Source: Gaiellasilicea sp033857955
Lineage (GTDB): Bacteria > Actinomycetota > Thermoleophilia > Gaiellales > Gaiellaceae
Length of the DNA stretch: 64,000 nucleotides
Direction: 5' to 3'
NCBI GenBank assembly: GCA_033857955.1
Contig: JAWVCW010000015.1
Span: 67,312 to 131,311, forward strand
A program made the translations under genes and the position numbers. This document shows, one piece after another, positions 24,023-30,767 of the stretch (position 1 is the stretch's first letter; each line of letters begins with the position of its first letter). The notes under the pieces were generated by a model. The model saw only the letters and a list, made by a program, of their open reading frames with translations, was not told the DNA's origin and ran no database searches.

Positions 24023-24421
24023 CTATTCCACACGCTCTACGGTCTTGCTGTGCAACTTCCCTGAAGCCACAACGACACCGAGGACGCTCACGTCGTACGG
24101 ATAGGTTGCGTCGACGGTGATGTCTGCACCGGGTGCCCACGCGGTCGCGGTGACGGTGACGATGAGGTCAGCCGGCTTGAGACCGTCGGCGGAGCTGCGT
24201 GTGGCCGCCTCTGCAAGCGCGGCGGGATTGGCCGCCTGCCGGCTGACGGCACCCTTCCGGGCGCCGACGCGGGTGGCGTCGGTGAGCGTGATGTAGTTGT
24301 TGTAGAGGAGCCCGAACTGGATAATGCTGAACAGCACCACACAGAGGATTGGCAGCACGAGAGCGAACTCGACCATTGTCTGGCCGCGGTCGCCACGAAT
24401 GTCGGCTCTCCTGGTGGTCAT
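24023..24421 (-). CDS. tadE: TadE-like pseudopilin
   Basis: The 132-residue form from ATG 24421 has the class III prepilin-like junction DRGQTMVEFALVLPILCVVL followed by a hydrophobic helix, then YNNYITLTDATRVGARKGA and a beta-rich C-terminus. TadE-type pseudopilins join the Flp pilus base. An alternative TTG start at 24496 overlaps the stop of the preceding pilin gene (TTGA), which would couple the two genes; both starts are plausible. It precedes cpaB. Confidence 0.85.
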   Translation of the reverse strand: MTTRRADIRGDRGQTMVEFALVLPILCVVLFSIIQFGLLYNNYITLTDATRVGARKGAVSRQAANPAALAEAATRSSADGLKPADLIVTVTATAWAPGADITVDATYPYDVSVLGVVVASGKLHSKTVERVE

Positions 24422-24492
24422 GCTGGGCGCGAGCTCCTTGCTGAGTGAGACGGCGCCCCCGACGCTTGCCGGGGACGCCGTCTTGATGGCAC

Positions 24493-24666
24493 TCAAGACA
24501 CGCTCTTGATCATGTCGACGGCGTCGTTGATAGACGCCGCGACAGCATCCGAGAAGAGCGTAAAGGTGGCGATGACGCCGAGAATGAGCACGCTGAGGAC
24601 GAAGGCGTATTCCGCCATCGTCTGACCCGATTCCACGGTCAGCGAGATCCTCTTTCTCAACAGCAT
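24493..24666 (-). CDS. Second Flp-type pilin, short
   Basis: ATG 24666 opens a 57-residue product, MLLRKRISLTVESGQTMAEY followed by a hydrophobic helix (FVLSVLILGVIATFTLF) and a polar end (NDAVDMIKSVS). The S-G-Q-T-M-A-E-Y junction is the Flp prepilin processing motif, where TadV-type peptidase cuts before the Gln/Thr region. AGGAGG-like bases lie just upstream. It sits between the major flp gene and tadE and is probably a minor pilin. Confidence 0.8.
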   Translation of the reverse strand: MLLRKRISLTVESGQTMAEYAFVLSVLILGVIATFTLFSDAVAASINDAVDMIKSVS

Positions 24667-24688
24667 CGATCCTCCTTTATGTTGGTAC

Positions 24689-24883
24689 CTACAGCTTGGC
24701 GGTGACCTTGTTCAGTGCACCGGTGATCCCGGTGGACAGAAGGGTCAGAGCGGCGACGACGATGACGGCGATCACGGCGAGAACGACGCCGTACTCGGCC
24801 ATCGTCTGGCCCCCCTCACTCTTGCGCAGCTCGTCCATGGCATTCATGGCACGGCACTGGGCGGCGACGAAGAACTTCAACAT
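24689..24883 (-). CDS. flp: Flp-family type IVb major pilin
   Basis: The 64-residue prepilin has a longer cytoplasmic leader (MLKFFVAAQCRAMNAMDELR), then the processing site SEGGQTMAEYGVVLAVIAVI and one hydrophobic helix, ending LNKVTAKL. AAGGAGGTGAA before ATG 24883 is an unusually strong ribosome-binding site, in line with a highly expressed major pilin. It is the first gene of the leftward Tad operon. No prepilin peptidase gene is visible in the window. Confidence 0.9.
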   Translation of the reverse strand: MLKFFVAAQCRAMNAMDELRKSEGGQTMAEYGVVLAVIAVIVVAALTLLSTGITGALNKVTAKL

Positions 24884-25257
24884 GAAAATTCACCTCCTTC
24901 AAGGAGAGAGCGGATGAAAGCCGAGCACGATGTGGATGCCCGGAAGGTGTTGAAATGTGTGGAGCAATTCGCGAAGCGGTGCTGCACGTGAGAAACCTTT
25001 CTCTCATCGGCGAGCCGCTATCGCCAGACTGATTGTGGTGCCCTTGCGGTGAGAACATCGTTCAGCGGTCGGGATCTATGAAGCCCCATCTGGGTGACTT
25101 CTTGCGCCAACTTTTCGAAGTTCCCCCATAAGAGTGAGAAGGGCTAAAGGTGCTGCCGATAAGAGGGGTTCACGGAACCGTTGGCGGCGCGGTCTGAAAT
25201 CTTGGCGCCGGACGGGGTATGGCCCGGCGCCCGAATTACGGAGGAGCTGGGTCGCAA
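24884..25257. promoter_or_regulatory. Divergent control region of the Tad operon and the LAS-type peptidase gene
   Basis: This 374-bp gene-free stretch separates the leftward pilus operon from the rightward peptidase gene. GCCGATGAGAG on the minus strand (25001-25011) and GCCGATAAGAG on the plus strand (25155-25165) each lie at a position suited to a -10 element. GCCGATAA is the -10 consensus of sigma-28-type promoters, but the matching TAAA -35 is not convincing. A hairpin (GGCGCCGG / CCGGCGCC, near 25203-25232) precedes the peptidase ribosome-binding site. Confidence 0.35.
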
Positions 25258-26739
25258 ATGCCAAGACGGAACCGAAACTCTCTAAGGATGCTCTTGCCGT
25301 TCGGCCTCCTGGCCGTCGCGGTGCTCGCCTTCATCCGCCGCAACGGCGACGACTGGGAGTACGAGACGGCCGACGAGCAGAAAGCGGCAGCGGCCGCCCC
25401 GCTCGGGACGAACCCCCGCCGCACGCCGACAGCGCGCCTCGCGCTCGTGGCCACGTTCACGTCACTCTTCTTCGCAGGCGCCGCGTTCACCGCCGGCGCC
25501 GGCGATCAGCTGTCGAAGATGCTCCCCGCGGAAGACGTCGCGGCGATGCAGGAGCCCGCCCCGGCCGATGAGGCTGCCGCGACGCCTCCGGCGGTCGTCG
25601 AGGTGGCACCCACCGCAACCGAAGCCGCACCGACCAGTGAGCCGGCGGCAGCCGAAGCAGCACCCGCGGCCGAGGCCGCACCGACCGGTGAGCCGGCGGC
25701 AGCCGAAGCGGCAGCCGCGGCCGAGGCCGCACTCGAGTCCGACGTTGCGCTCGCAGCGGAGGCCGTTCTAGCAGCCGAGCCAAGCACGGCCGCCGCCTCG
25801 GCACCGCTCGCCCTCAAGCACGCGAGCTCGCACACCGGCCCGTCAGCCGTCACGGCACCGAAGGCACAGGCTCCGACGCCTGCGCCCGCAAAGGTCAAGG
25901 CTCCGGCCACGAGGAAGTGGGTTCTGAAGCGGGCCGACGCTGCACCCGCACCTGCGCCCGAGGTCGAGCACGAGCTCGGATACGGCGAGCCGACGGTCTG
26001 GCTCAACCGCGCCCTACCCGATCCGACGCCGCCGTCGGCGCGGCTGACGCGTCACTTCGCGCACCAGCTGGTGTCCGTTTCACGGCAGCACGGCGCGGAC
26101 TGGGCCACGGTGCTCGGCATCTTGCGGGCACAGGGCGAGCGGGGATCCGTTCCCGCCTCGGCCGCGGAGCTGAACACGATCGCGGCGCAGATCGCCAATC
26201 AGGAGGCATGGCGTGGAGCGCTCGCTCTCTCCGGCCGCACCGATTTCGCCGACAGCGCCACCGCGCTGGCGGATCTCTATCGCGCAGTCGGGATCGAGGC
26301 GCTGGTGACGGGCTTCGAGGCCGCAAAGAAGCGGCTCGCGAAGCGCGTGCTTGCCGCGGAGAACGTGTGGATATACGACGGCGGCCGCGAGGACATCGCC
26401 GCCGGCCGGATCGACGTCCGGATCCTCGTCGTGATCGCGTACCTGAAGGAGCGCCACGGAGAGGTCACCGTGTCGAGCCTCTTCTCCGGCCACCGCAAGT
26501 TCGCGCGGCCCGGCGTCGTCTCGGCGCACACGTTCGGCCACGCGGTCGACATCGCCGCCGTCGGCGAGATCTCGATCGCAGGGCACCAGCAGCCCGGCGG
26601 CATCACAGAGGCGGCGGTCCGTTCGTTGCTGCTGCTCCCGAGCGAGTTGCAGCCGCGACAGGTGATCTCGCTGCTTGGCCTGGGCGGTCCGTCGTTCCCC
26701 ATGCGCGATCACGGAGACCACATTCACGTTGGCTTCTGA
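25258..26739 (+). CDS. Membrane-anchored LAS-type (M15-like) peptidase-domain protein
   Basis: ATG 25258 is chosen because GGAGGAG precedes it. The 493-residue product has two hydrophobic segments (about 11-25 and 60-80) and then an Ala/Pro/Glu-rich spacer built of a tandem repeat (TSEPAAAEAAPAAEAAP). A helical domain (FAHQLVSVSRQHGADWATVLGI) comes next. The C-terminal domain carries SAHTFGHAVDIAA and DHIHVGF, that is the HxxxxxxD and HxH zinc motifs of D,D-carboxypeptidase-like LAS peptidases. A wall-remodelling role that lets the divergent Tad pilus cross the wall is possible but inferred. Confidence 0.75.
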   Translation: MPRRNRNSLRMLLPFGLLAVAVLAFIRRNGDDWEYETADEQKAAAAAPLGTNPRRTPTARLALVATFTSLFFAGAAFTAGAGDQLSKMLPAEDVAAMQEPAPADEAAATPPAVVEVAPTATEAAPTSEPAAAEAAPAAEAAPTGEPAAAEAAAAAEAALESDVALAAEAVLAAEPSTAAASAPLALKHASSHTGPSAVTAPKAQAPTPAPAKVKAPATRKWVLKRADAAPAPAPEVEHELGYGEPTVWLNRALPDPTPPSARLTRHFAHQLVSVSRQHGADWATVLGILRAQGERGSVPASAAELNTIAAQIANQEAWRGALALSGRTDFADSATALADLYRAVGIEALVTGFEAAKKRLAKRVLAAENVWIYDGGREDIAAGRIDVRILVVIAYLKERHGEVTVSSLFSGHRKFARPGVVSAHTFGHAVDIAAVGEISIAGHQQPGGITEAAVRSLLLLPSELQPRQVISLLGLGGPSFPMRDHGDHIHVGF

Positions 26740-27079
26740 GGTCGTCACTCTGACCCGCGAGGACGGGCGCGTCGTCTGCGAGCAGTTGCTCGTGGCGGCG
26801 CGCCCGCTTCAGCGCATGCGCGGCCTGCTCGGCCGACGCAGCCTCCCCGCGGACGAGGGCATCCTGCTCCGCCCTGCAGGCTCGGTCCACATGTTCTTCA
26901 TGCGGTTCGCGATCGACGCGATCTTCCTCGACCGCGACCTCGTCGTGATCGGCATCGCGCACGACCTGCGCCCCTGGCGCACCGCCGGCCGCCGCGGAGC
27001 GAAGGCGGTCGTCGAGCTGGCGAGCGGTGAGTGTGCGCGCCGCGGCATCAAGGCCGGCGACGCGCTGACGCTCTCCTAG
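26729..27079 (+). CDS. DUF192 family protein
   Basis: The product contains the DUF192 core: RMRGLLGRRSLPADEGILLR, SVHMFFMRFAIDAIFLD, then VIGIAHDLRPWR and AVVELASGECARRGIKAGDA. The family is small, beta-rich and of unsettled function. TTG 26729 overlaps the end of the peptidase gene (stop 26739) and gives 116 residues; the longer open frame lies inside the peptidase gene and is unlikely. The overlap implies co-translation with the peptidase. Confidence 0.85.
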   Translation: MASEVVTLTREDGRVVCEQLLVAARPLQRMRGLLGRRSLPADEGILLRPAGSVHMFFMRFAIDAIFLDRDLVVIGIAHDLRPWRTAGRRGAKAVVELASGECARRGIKAGDALTLS

Positions 27080-27095
27080 ATCCTTTCGAGCCTTC

Positions 27096-27374
27096 CTAGA
27101 TGCCCATTGCGGTCTGGACGTGCCGCAGCATCCAGATCGAACAGAGCAGCGCGTAGGTCAGCGCCGGCAGTACGACCACGACGACCGCGACAACTGCCAT
27201 CACCGGAGATTCCTGCACGCCCGGCATGAGGCGGAGCAGCGCGAACGCGAGGCCCGTGTGGAGCAGCGTCTTTCCGACGTGCTCCGGTGCGATCTTCGGC
27301 AACCGGGCATGAATCCAGAGCGCGAGAACTCCCGCGCCGGCAGCCAATACGAAAACGAACGCGCTATTCGACAT
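27096..27374 (-). CDS. Small membrane protein with three helices
   Basis: The 92-residue product has hydrophobic segments at about 5-21, 38-53 and 58-80 (ESPVMAVVAVVVVVLPALTY). It has a loop RLPKIAPEHVGKTLLHTG and a polar end. There is no recognised domain. It is convergent with the DUF192 gene, 16 bp away. Good codon bias and the absence of rare residues support a real gene. Confidence 0.6.
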   Translation of the reverse strand: MSNSAFVFVLAAGAGVLALWIHARLPKIAPEHVGKTLLHTGLAFALLRLMPGVQESPVMAVVAVVVVVLPALTYALLCSIWMLRHVQTAMGI

Positions 27375-27404
27375 ATCCCCTCTTTCTCGAATGCCGCAGT
27401 GAGT

Positions 27405-27444
27405 GAGAACAGCGGGGCCACCACAGAAGCCCCGCCCCGTTCTC
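27405..27444. other. Hairpin in a 296-bp gene-poor stretch
   Basis: GAGAACAGCGGGGC pairs with GCCCCGCCCCGTTCTC around a ten-base loop, with a small internal loop. The surrounding 27375-27670 holds no convincing gene. The hairpin could be a leader structure or terminator, but no T-tract is present. Confidence 0.35.
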
Positions 27445-27670
27445 GTCTAAACCCTCGAGTCCACCGCAGGAGGCCCGAGAAGCTTGTGTGTTTCGCTGAG
27501 CACACCATGCACCACGGAGGCCGCTTGACCTATCACCCAGGCGGTGGTTCACCGCACTTGTTGACGAGTGAAGCGGCGGGATCGGCGCAGGGTGTCGTAT
27601 GGGCCGGCCTGGATTCAGCACGCCTGCAAATCGGCGTATTTGTCTCGGCGAGTGAGCACGGAGTGGCACC

Positions 27671-27802
27671 ATGCGAGCACTAGCGGCTGAAATCGCCGTG
27701 CTCATCGGCCTTGTTCACGTCGGCGGGCGCCATCCCTATTGCCCGCTCTGCGTCCGCCGCGAGTTCGCCCCGGACGCGCCGGCTCGTCTACGGGGAGAGT
27801 GA
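27671..27802 (+). CDS. Possible 43-residue protein with a CPLC motif
   Basis: ATG 27671 opens MRALAAEIAVLIGLVHVGGR, then HPYCPLCVRREFAPDAPARLRGE. The HPYCPLC segment could bind a metal. There is no clear ribosome-binding site and the gene is short, so coding status is uncertain. It lies before another small gene in the same direction. Confidence 0.35.
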   Translation: MRALAAEIAVLIGLVHVGGRHPYCPLCVRREFAPDAPARLRGE

Positions 27803-27943
27803 CCGGGCCGGATCGCCAGCCGCGTGAGCATCGGGTCGCTCAACCGAGCGATTCGTCTCGAGGACGGATGTATGCGGCTAAGGCCGTCTGTCTTGCGGAG
27901 AACTACGCATGAGGAAAGCGCGGCGAGTGTCGACGATGACGGT

Positions 27944-28168
27944 ATGAATCATGCCCCCGTCCCCGCGCTCACCTTCCCGTTTCCCGAGTTCCGGCAAAAC
28001 GACGTCGTGTGTTTAGTCGGCCTTCATCGCAATGTTTTACCCGGTGCTTGCGGTCGCATCGTCGGCAGGTTCGCGCGCGATGTTGACCCGACCTACGTCG
28101 TCAGTTTCGAGGACCAGGTCTGCAACGACGTTCGCGCAGACGAGCTCGTCCCTGCGAACGCCATCTAG
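27944..28168 (+). CDS. Small SH3-like/DUF4926-like protein
   Basis: The 74-residue product from ATG 27944 (MNHAPVPALTFPFPEFRQND) continues VVCLVGLHRNVLPGACGRIV and DPTYVVSFED. It has the V-x-L ... G-x-x-G-x-I-V ... Y-x-V-x-F pattern of small beta-barrel DUF4926/SH3-like proteins often found near toxin-antitoxin or DNA-associated genes. The longer frame starting at 27824 has arginine-rich, unconvincing sequence. Function is unknown. Confidence 0.55.
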   Translation: MNHAPVPALTFPFPEFRQNDVVCLVGLHRNVLPGACGRIVGRFARDVDPTYVVSFEDQVCNDVRADELVPANAI

Positions 28169-28245
28169 CTCGAAAACTCTCATCCTTCGGCAACCCAACG
28201 CGGCGACGATCAATTAGCGTCGCACAATGTGAAAGGGCATCCTCA

Positions 28246-29043
28246 ATGACGAAATCCATAACCGTTCTGGCAGCGCTGTGTCTGGTGCTCACGTTGAGCA
28301 CCGGAGCGTTCGCAGCCAGAGGGCTACTAACCGGCGCCGAGATCAAGAACGGCTCCCTGACTGGTGTCGACATCCAGCAGCAGTCGCTTGGCGCGGACCT
28401 GTTCATGACATCGGCGAAGAAATCCCTGCGCGGACCCCGCGGATCGGAAGGCGCCCAAGGACCTGCCGGACTCGTCGGCAGCGGCGCCGCAGGCGCGAAG
28501 GGCGCGAACGGTACGAACGGCCTCGCGGGCATTAACGGCCTCGCCGGCGCGAACGGCACCAACGGTACCGCGGGCACCCCCGGCACCAACGGCCTCGCCG
28601 GCACCAACGGCGTCGACGGCGCCGCGGGCACCAACGGCCTCACCGGCACCCCTGGCACCCCCGGCACCAACGGCACCAACGGCACCAACGGCACCGTCAC
28701 GCCGCTTTCCGCCACCACGGGAACAACAGTCCTCCCACCCACCGGTCCGCCGATCGTCGTCATCACCCTGGCTGTTCCGACGGCAGGCAAATATGTGGTG
28801 CTGGCGAAGACGCAGCTGTACCAAAGCGGTGCTGGCGACGCCATCGATTGCGCGCTGAAGGCGAACAGCATCTCGATCGACCAAGTGGCGATGAAGACGT
28901 TGCCAGCACTCGCCGAGGTGCCGGTGTCACTGCAGGCCGTCACCACGGTCACGGCGAACTCTCAATTCAGCGTCGAGTGCGACATGCGGACCGCAGACGG
29001 CACGGCCAGCTTCAACAGCCTCATCGCGATCCCGACCAGCTAG
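28246..29043 (+). CDS. Secreted collagen-like repeat protein
   Basis: The 265-residue product has a signal peptide (MTKSITVLAALCLVLTLSTG, cleavage after AFA). A short LTGAEIKNGSLTGVDIQQQS segment follows, typical of actinobacterial surface proteins. Then come about 28 Gly-x-x triplets rich in GTN and GLA (residues 63-149) and a beta-sandwich C-terminal domain (PIVVITLAVPTAGKYVVLAK). A trimeric surface filament is expected from the collagen-like part. Hydroxyproline is unlikely; GTN triplets dominate. It is followed by a 14-bp terminator-like hairpin. Confidence 0.85.
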   Translation: MTKSITVLAALCLVLTLSTGAFAARGLLTGAEIKNGSLTGVDIQQQSLGADLFMTSAKKSLRGPRGSEGAQGPAGLVGSGAAGAKGANGTNGLAGINGLAGANGTNGTAGTPGTNGLAGTNGVDGAAGTNGLTGTPGTPGTNGTNGTNGTVTPLSATTGTTVLPPTGPPIVVITLAVPTAGKYVVLAKTQLYQSGAGDAIDCALKANSISIDQVAMKTLPALAEVPVSLQAVTTVTANSQFSVECDMRTADGTASFNSLIAIPTS

Positions 29044-29062
29044 GCGACGCTCGCAGCAAATC

Positions 29063-29112
29063 GTCCCGCATCCTCTAGTTTCCTCCGTTGCGGCTCAGAG
29101 AGGATGCGGGAC
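29063..29112 (+). terminator. 14-bp hairpin after the collagen-like gene
   Basis: GTCCCGCATCCTCT (29063-29076) is exactly complementary to AGAGGATGCGGGAC (29099-29112) around a 22-base loop, 20 bp after the stop codon. There is no U-tract, so it is a terminator or transcript-end protector by position. Confidence 0.55.
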
Positions 29113-29270
29113 GTCGGCCCCTTGTGCTCGAACTGCGGGTTCGTTCGACTGCACGACGCTGACACGCTCGGGCTCGCCGATCGCTGACCGCCGGGGCTAC
29201 CAACGAGGCGATTCCGAGTGAGCACCGAGTGAACACCGTTTGAGCAGACGCGGCATCCCTGCCATAGCTG

Positions 29271-29310
29271 ACCCGCTTGCCTAAGCCGAAAAGCCACTAG
29301 GCAAGCGGGT
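29271..29310 (-). terminator. 13-bp hairpin just downstream of the tRNA
   Basis: ACCCGCTTGCCTA (29271-29283) is exactly complementary to TAGGCAAGCGGGT (29298-29310), with a 14-base loop. On the minus strand it starts 5 bases after the tRNA 3' end, which makes it a likely terminator of the tRNA transcript. Confidence 0.55.
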
Positions 29311-29315
29311 CCGTT

Positions 29316-29388
29316 TGGGCCCGCCTGGATTCGAACCAGGGCGCGACGGATTATGAGTCCGCTGCTCTAACCGCTGAGCTACGGGCCC
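29316..29388 (-). tRNA. tRNA with CAT anticodon (elongator Met or lysidine-modified Ile)
   Basis: The minus strand folds as a complete 73-nt tRNA. The acceptor stem is GGGCCCG/CGGGCCC with discriminator A, the D arm GCTC..GAGC, and the anticodon arm GCGGA-CTCATAA-TCCGT gives anticodon CAT. The T arm is CCTGG-TTCGAAT-CCAGG. CCA is not encoded. It lacks the initiator feature of three G-C pairs (GGG/CCC) at the base of the anticodon stem, so elongator Met or Ile2 is meant. The overall sequence resembles Ile2 (CAT) genes, but sequence alone does not decide. Confidence 0.93.
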
Positions 29389-29462
29389 CACGCAGGTTCG
29401 AGCGTACAGCGGCGACCGGTTCTCAAACGGCGTTCGCCCGACGACTGTCACAATGACGCGCG

Positions 29463-29915
29463 ATGAAGGCCTACCAGCAGGAGACCCAGCTCCGGACCGC
29501 CGGAGGGCTCTCTGTGAAGGACATCACCGTCGAAGTTCAAGAGGCCGTCGCCGCGAGCGGGATCAAGAACGGCATCTGCTCCGTCTACTCGCCGCACACC
29601 ACCTGCTCGGTCCGCGTGAACGAGTTCGAGACCGGCTTCCTCGAGGACTTCGCGCTCTTGCTCAAGAAGCTCGTGCCGAGCGACAACTACTACGCGCACG
29701 ACGACTGGGATCGCCGCACCGAGAACGTCTGCCCGGAGGACATGGACTTCGGCAACGGGCACTCGCACTGCATGTCGATGCTGCTCGGCCCCGCCGGCGA
29801 GTCGATCCCGGTCCGCGACGGCGAGCTCTGCCTCGGCACCTGGCAGCGCGTGCTCTTCCTCGAGCTCGACCGCGAGCGCGACCGGCGCTGGCTCGTGCAA
29901 GTTGTCGGCGTCTGA
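29463..29915 (+). CDS. YjbQ/UPF0047 family protein
   Basis: The 150-residue product shows the family blocks NGICSVYSPHTTCSVRVNEF, DDWDRRTENVCPEDMDFGNG, HSHCMSMLLGPAGESIPVRD and GTWQRVLFLELD. YjbQ proteins are small beta-rich enzymes reported to have thiamin-phosphate-synthase-like side activity; the physiological role is unclear. Length is normal. The gene stands alone between the tRNA and a repeat-containing gap. Confidence 0.92.
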   Translation: MKAYQQETQLRTAGGLSVKDITVEVQEAVAASGIKNGICSVYSPHTTCSVRVNEFETGFLEDFALLLKKLVPSDNYYAHDDWDRRTENVCPEDMDFGNGHSHCMSMLLGPAGESIPVRDGELCLGTWQRVLFLELDRERDRRWLVQVVGV

Positions 29916-29917
29916 CG

Positions 29918-29991
29918 CCAAGTAACAGTCTGTTACTTGGCCCGACCGCGCGCTGCCGCCACTACCCGCGGCCTAGTAACAGTCTGTTACT
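29918..29991. repeat. Two palindromes sharing AGTAACAGTCTGTTACT
   Basis: CCAAGTAACAG-T-CTGTTACTTGG (29918-29940) has 11-bp arms. AGTAACAGTCTGTTACT recurs at 29975-29991. The first follows the yjbQ stop by 2 bp and the second lies 9 bp beyond the convergent SDR stop. The pair may act as a bidirectional terminator, or may be a dispersed repeat. Confidence 0.6.
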
Positions 29992-29999
29992 ACTAGCCC

Positions 30000-30767
30000 T
30001 CATTCGGGCGTGACGTAGGCGGCGGTCAGGCCGCCGTCGACGAGGAACGTCGAGGCGTTCACATAGGAGGACTCGTCGCTCGCGAGGAAGAGCGCCGCGT
30101 TCACGATCTCGCGCGGCTTCGCGAGCCGCCCCGTCGGCCAGTGGAGACGCCTTCGCTCGAGCGCGTCGGGGTTGTCGCCGAAGATGTTGAGCAAGAGCGG
30201 CGTTTCGACCGGCCCGGGGCACAGCGCGTTCACGCGCACGCCCTGGCGAGCGAACTGGACGCCGAGCTCGCGGCTCATCGACAGCACCGCGCCCTTGGAG
30301 GCGCTGTAGGAGATCTGGGAGGTCGCGGCACCGAGGATCGCGACGAAGCTCGCGACGTTGATCACCGACCCCCCGCCCCGCGCCAGCAGGTACGGGATCC
30401 CGTGCTTGCAGCAGAGGAAGACGCCTCGCGTGTTGACCGCCTGGACGCGGTCCCATGCCTCGACCGAGGTGTCCAGCACGGACGCATCGTCGTCGGGCGA
30501 GATGCCCGCGTTGTTGTAGAGGACGTCGATCCCGCCGAATCGCTCGGCCGTCTCGGCGCACATCCGACGTACGTCCTCCTCCTCCGCCACGTTCACCTTC
30601 ACCGCGAACGCCTCGCCGGAACAGAGGCCGACCGTCTCCTCTGCCGCCTCGACGTTCATGTCCGCGGCGCAGACCTTCGCACCCTCCTGGGTAAAGAGAA
30701 TCGCCGCCTCGCGGCCCATCCCGCCGCCGGCGCCCGTGATCACGCAGACCTTGCCTTCGAGCCGCAT
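30000..30767 (-). CDS. Short-chain dehydrogenase/reductase
   Basis: The 255-residue classical SDR has the nucleotide-binding motif TGAGGGMG near residue 11, NNAG near 90, and catalytic Ser and Tyr-x-x-x-Lys in NVASF...YSASK near 140-160. The C-terminal part ends VNASTFLVDGGLTAAY. It uses NAD(P)H for an alcohol/ketone conversion; the substrate is unknown. It follows the aldehyde dehydrogenase directly, so it is the last gene of the putative putrescine/GABA operon and may act on a related intermediate. Confidence 0.88.
   Translation of the reverse strand: MRLEGKVCVITGAGGGMGREAAILFTQEGAKVCAADMNVEAAEETVGLCSGEAFAVKVNVAEEEDVRRMCAETAERFGGIDVLYNNAGISPDDDASVLDTSVEAWDRVQAVNTRGVFLCCKHGIPYLLARGGGSVINVASFVAILGAATSQISYSASKGAVLSMSRELGVQFARQGVRVNALCPGPVETPLLLNIFGDNPDALERRRLHWPTGRLAKPREIVNAALFLASDESSYVNASTFLVDGGLTAAYVTPE

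Noticed and set aside
24884..25257. A c-di-GMP riboswitch ahead of the pilus or peptidase gene
   Set aside because: The conserved GEMM core sequences and tetraloop-receptor are not found in either orientation.
27480..27500. A third copy of the TTGTGTTTC palindrome (CTTGTGTGTTTCGCTGAG)
   Set aside because: It matches only over a few bases and has no dyad arm.
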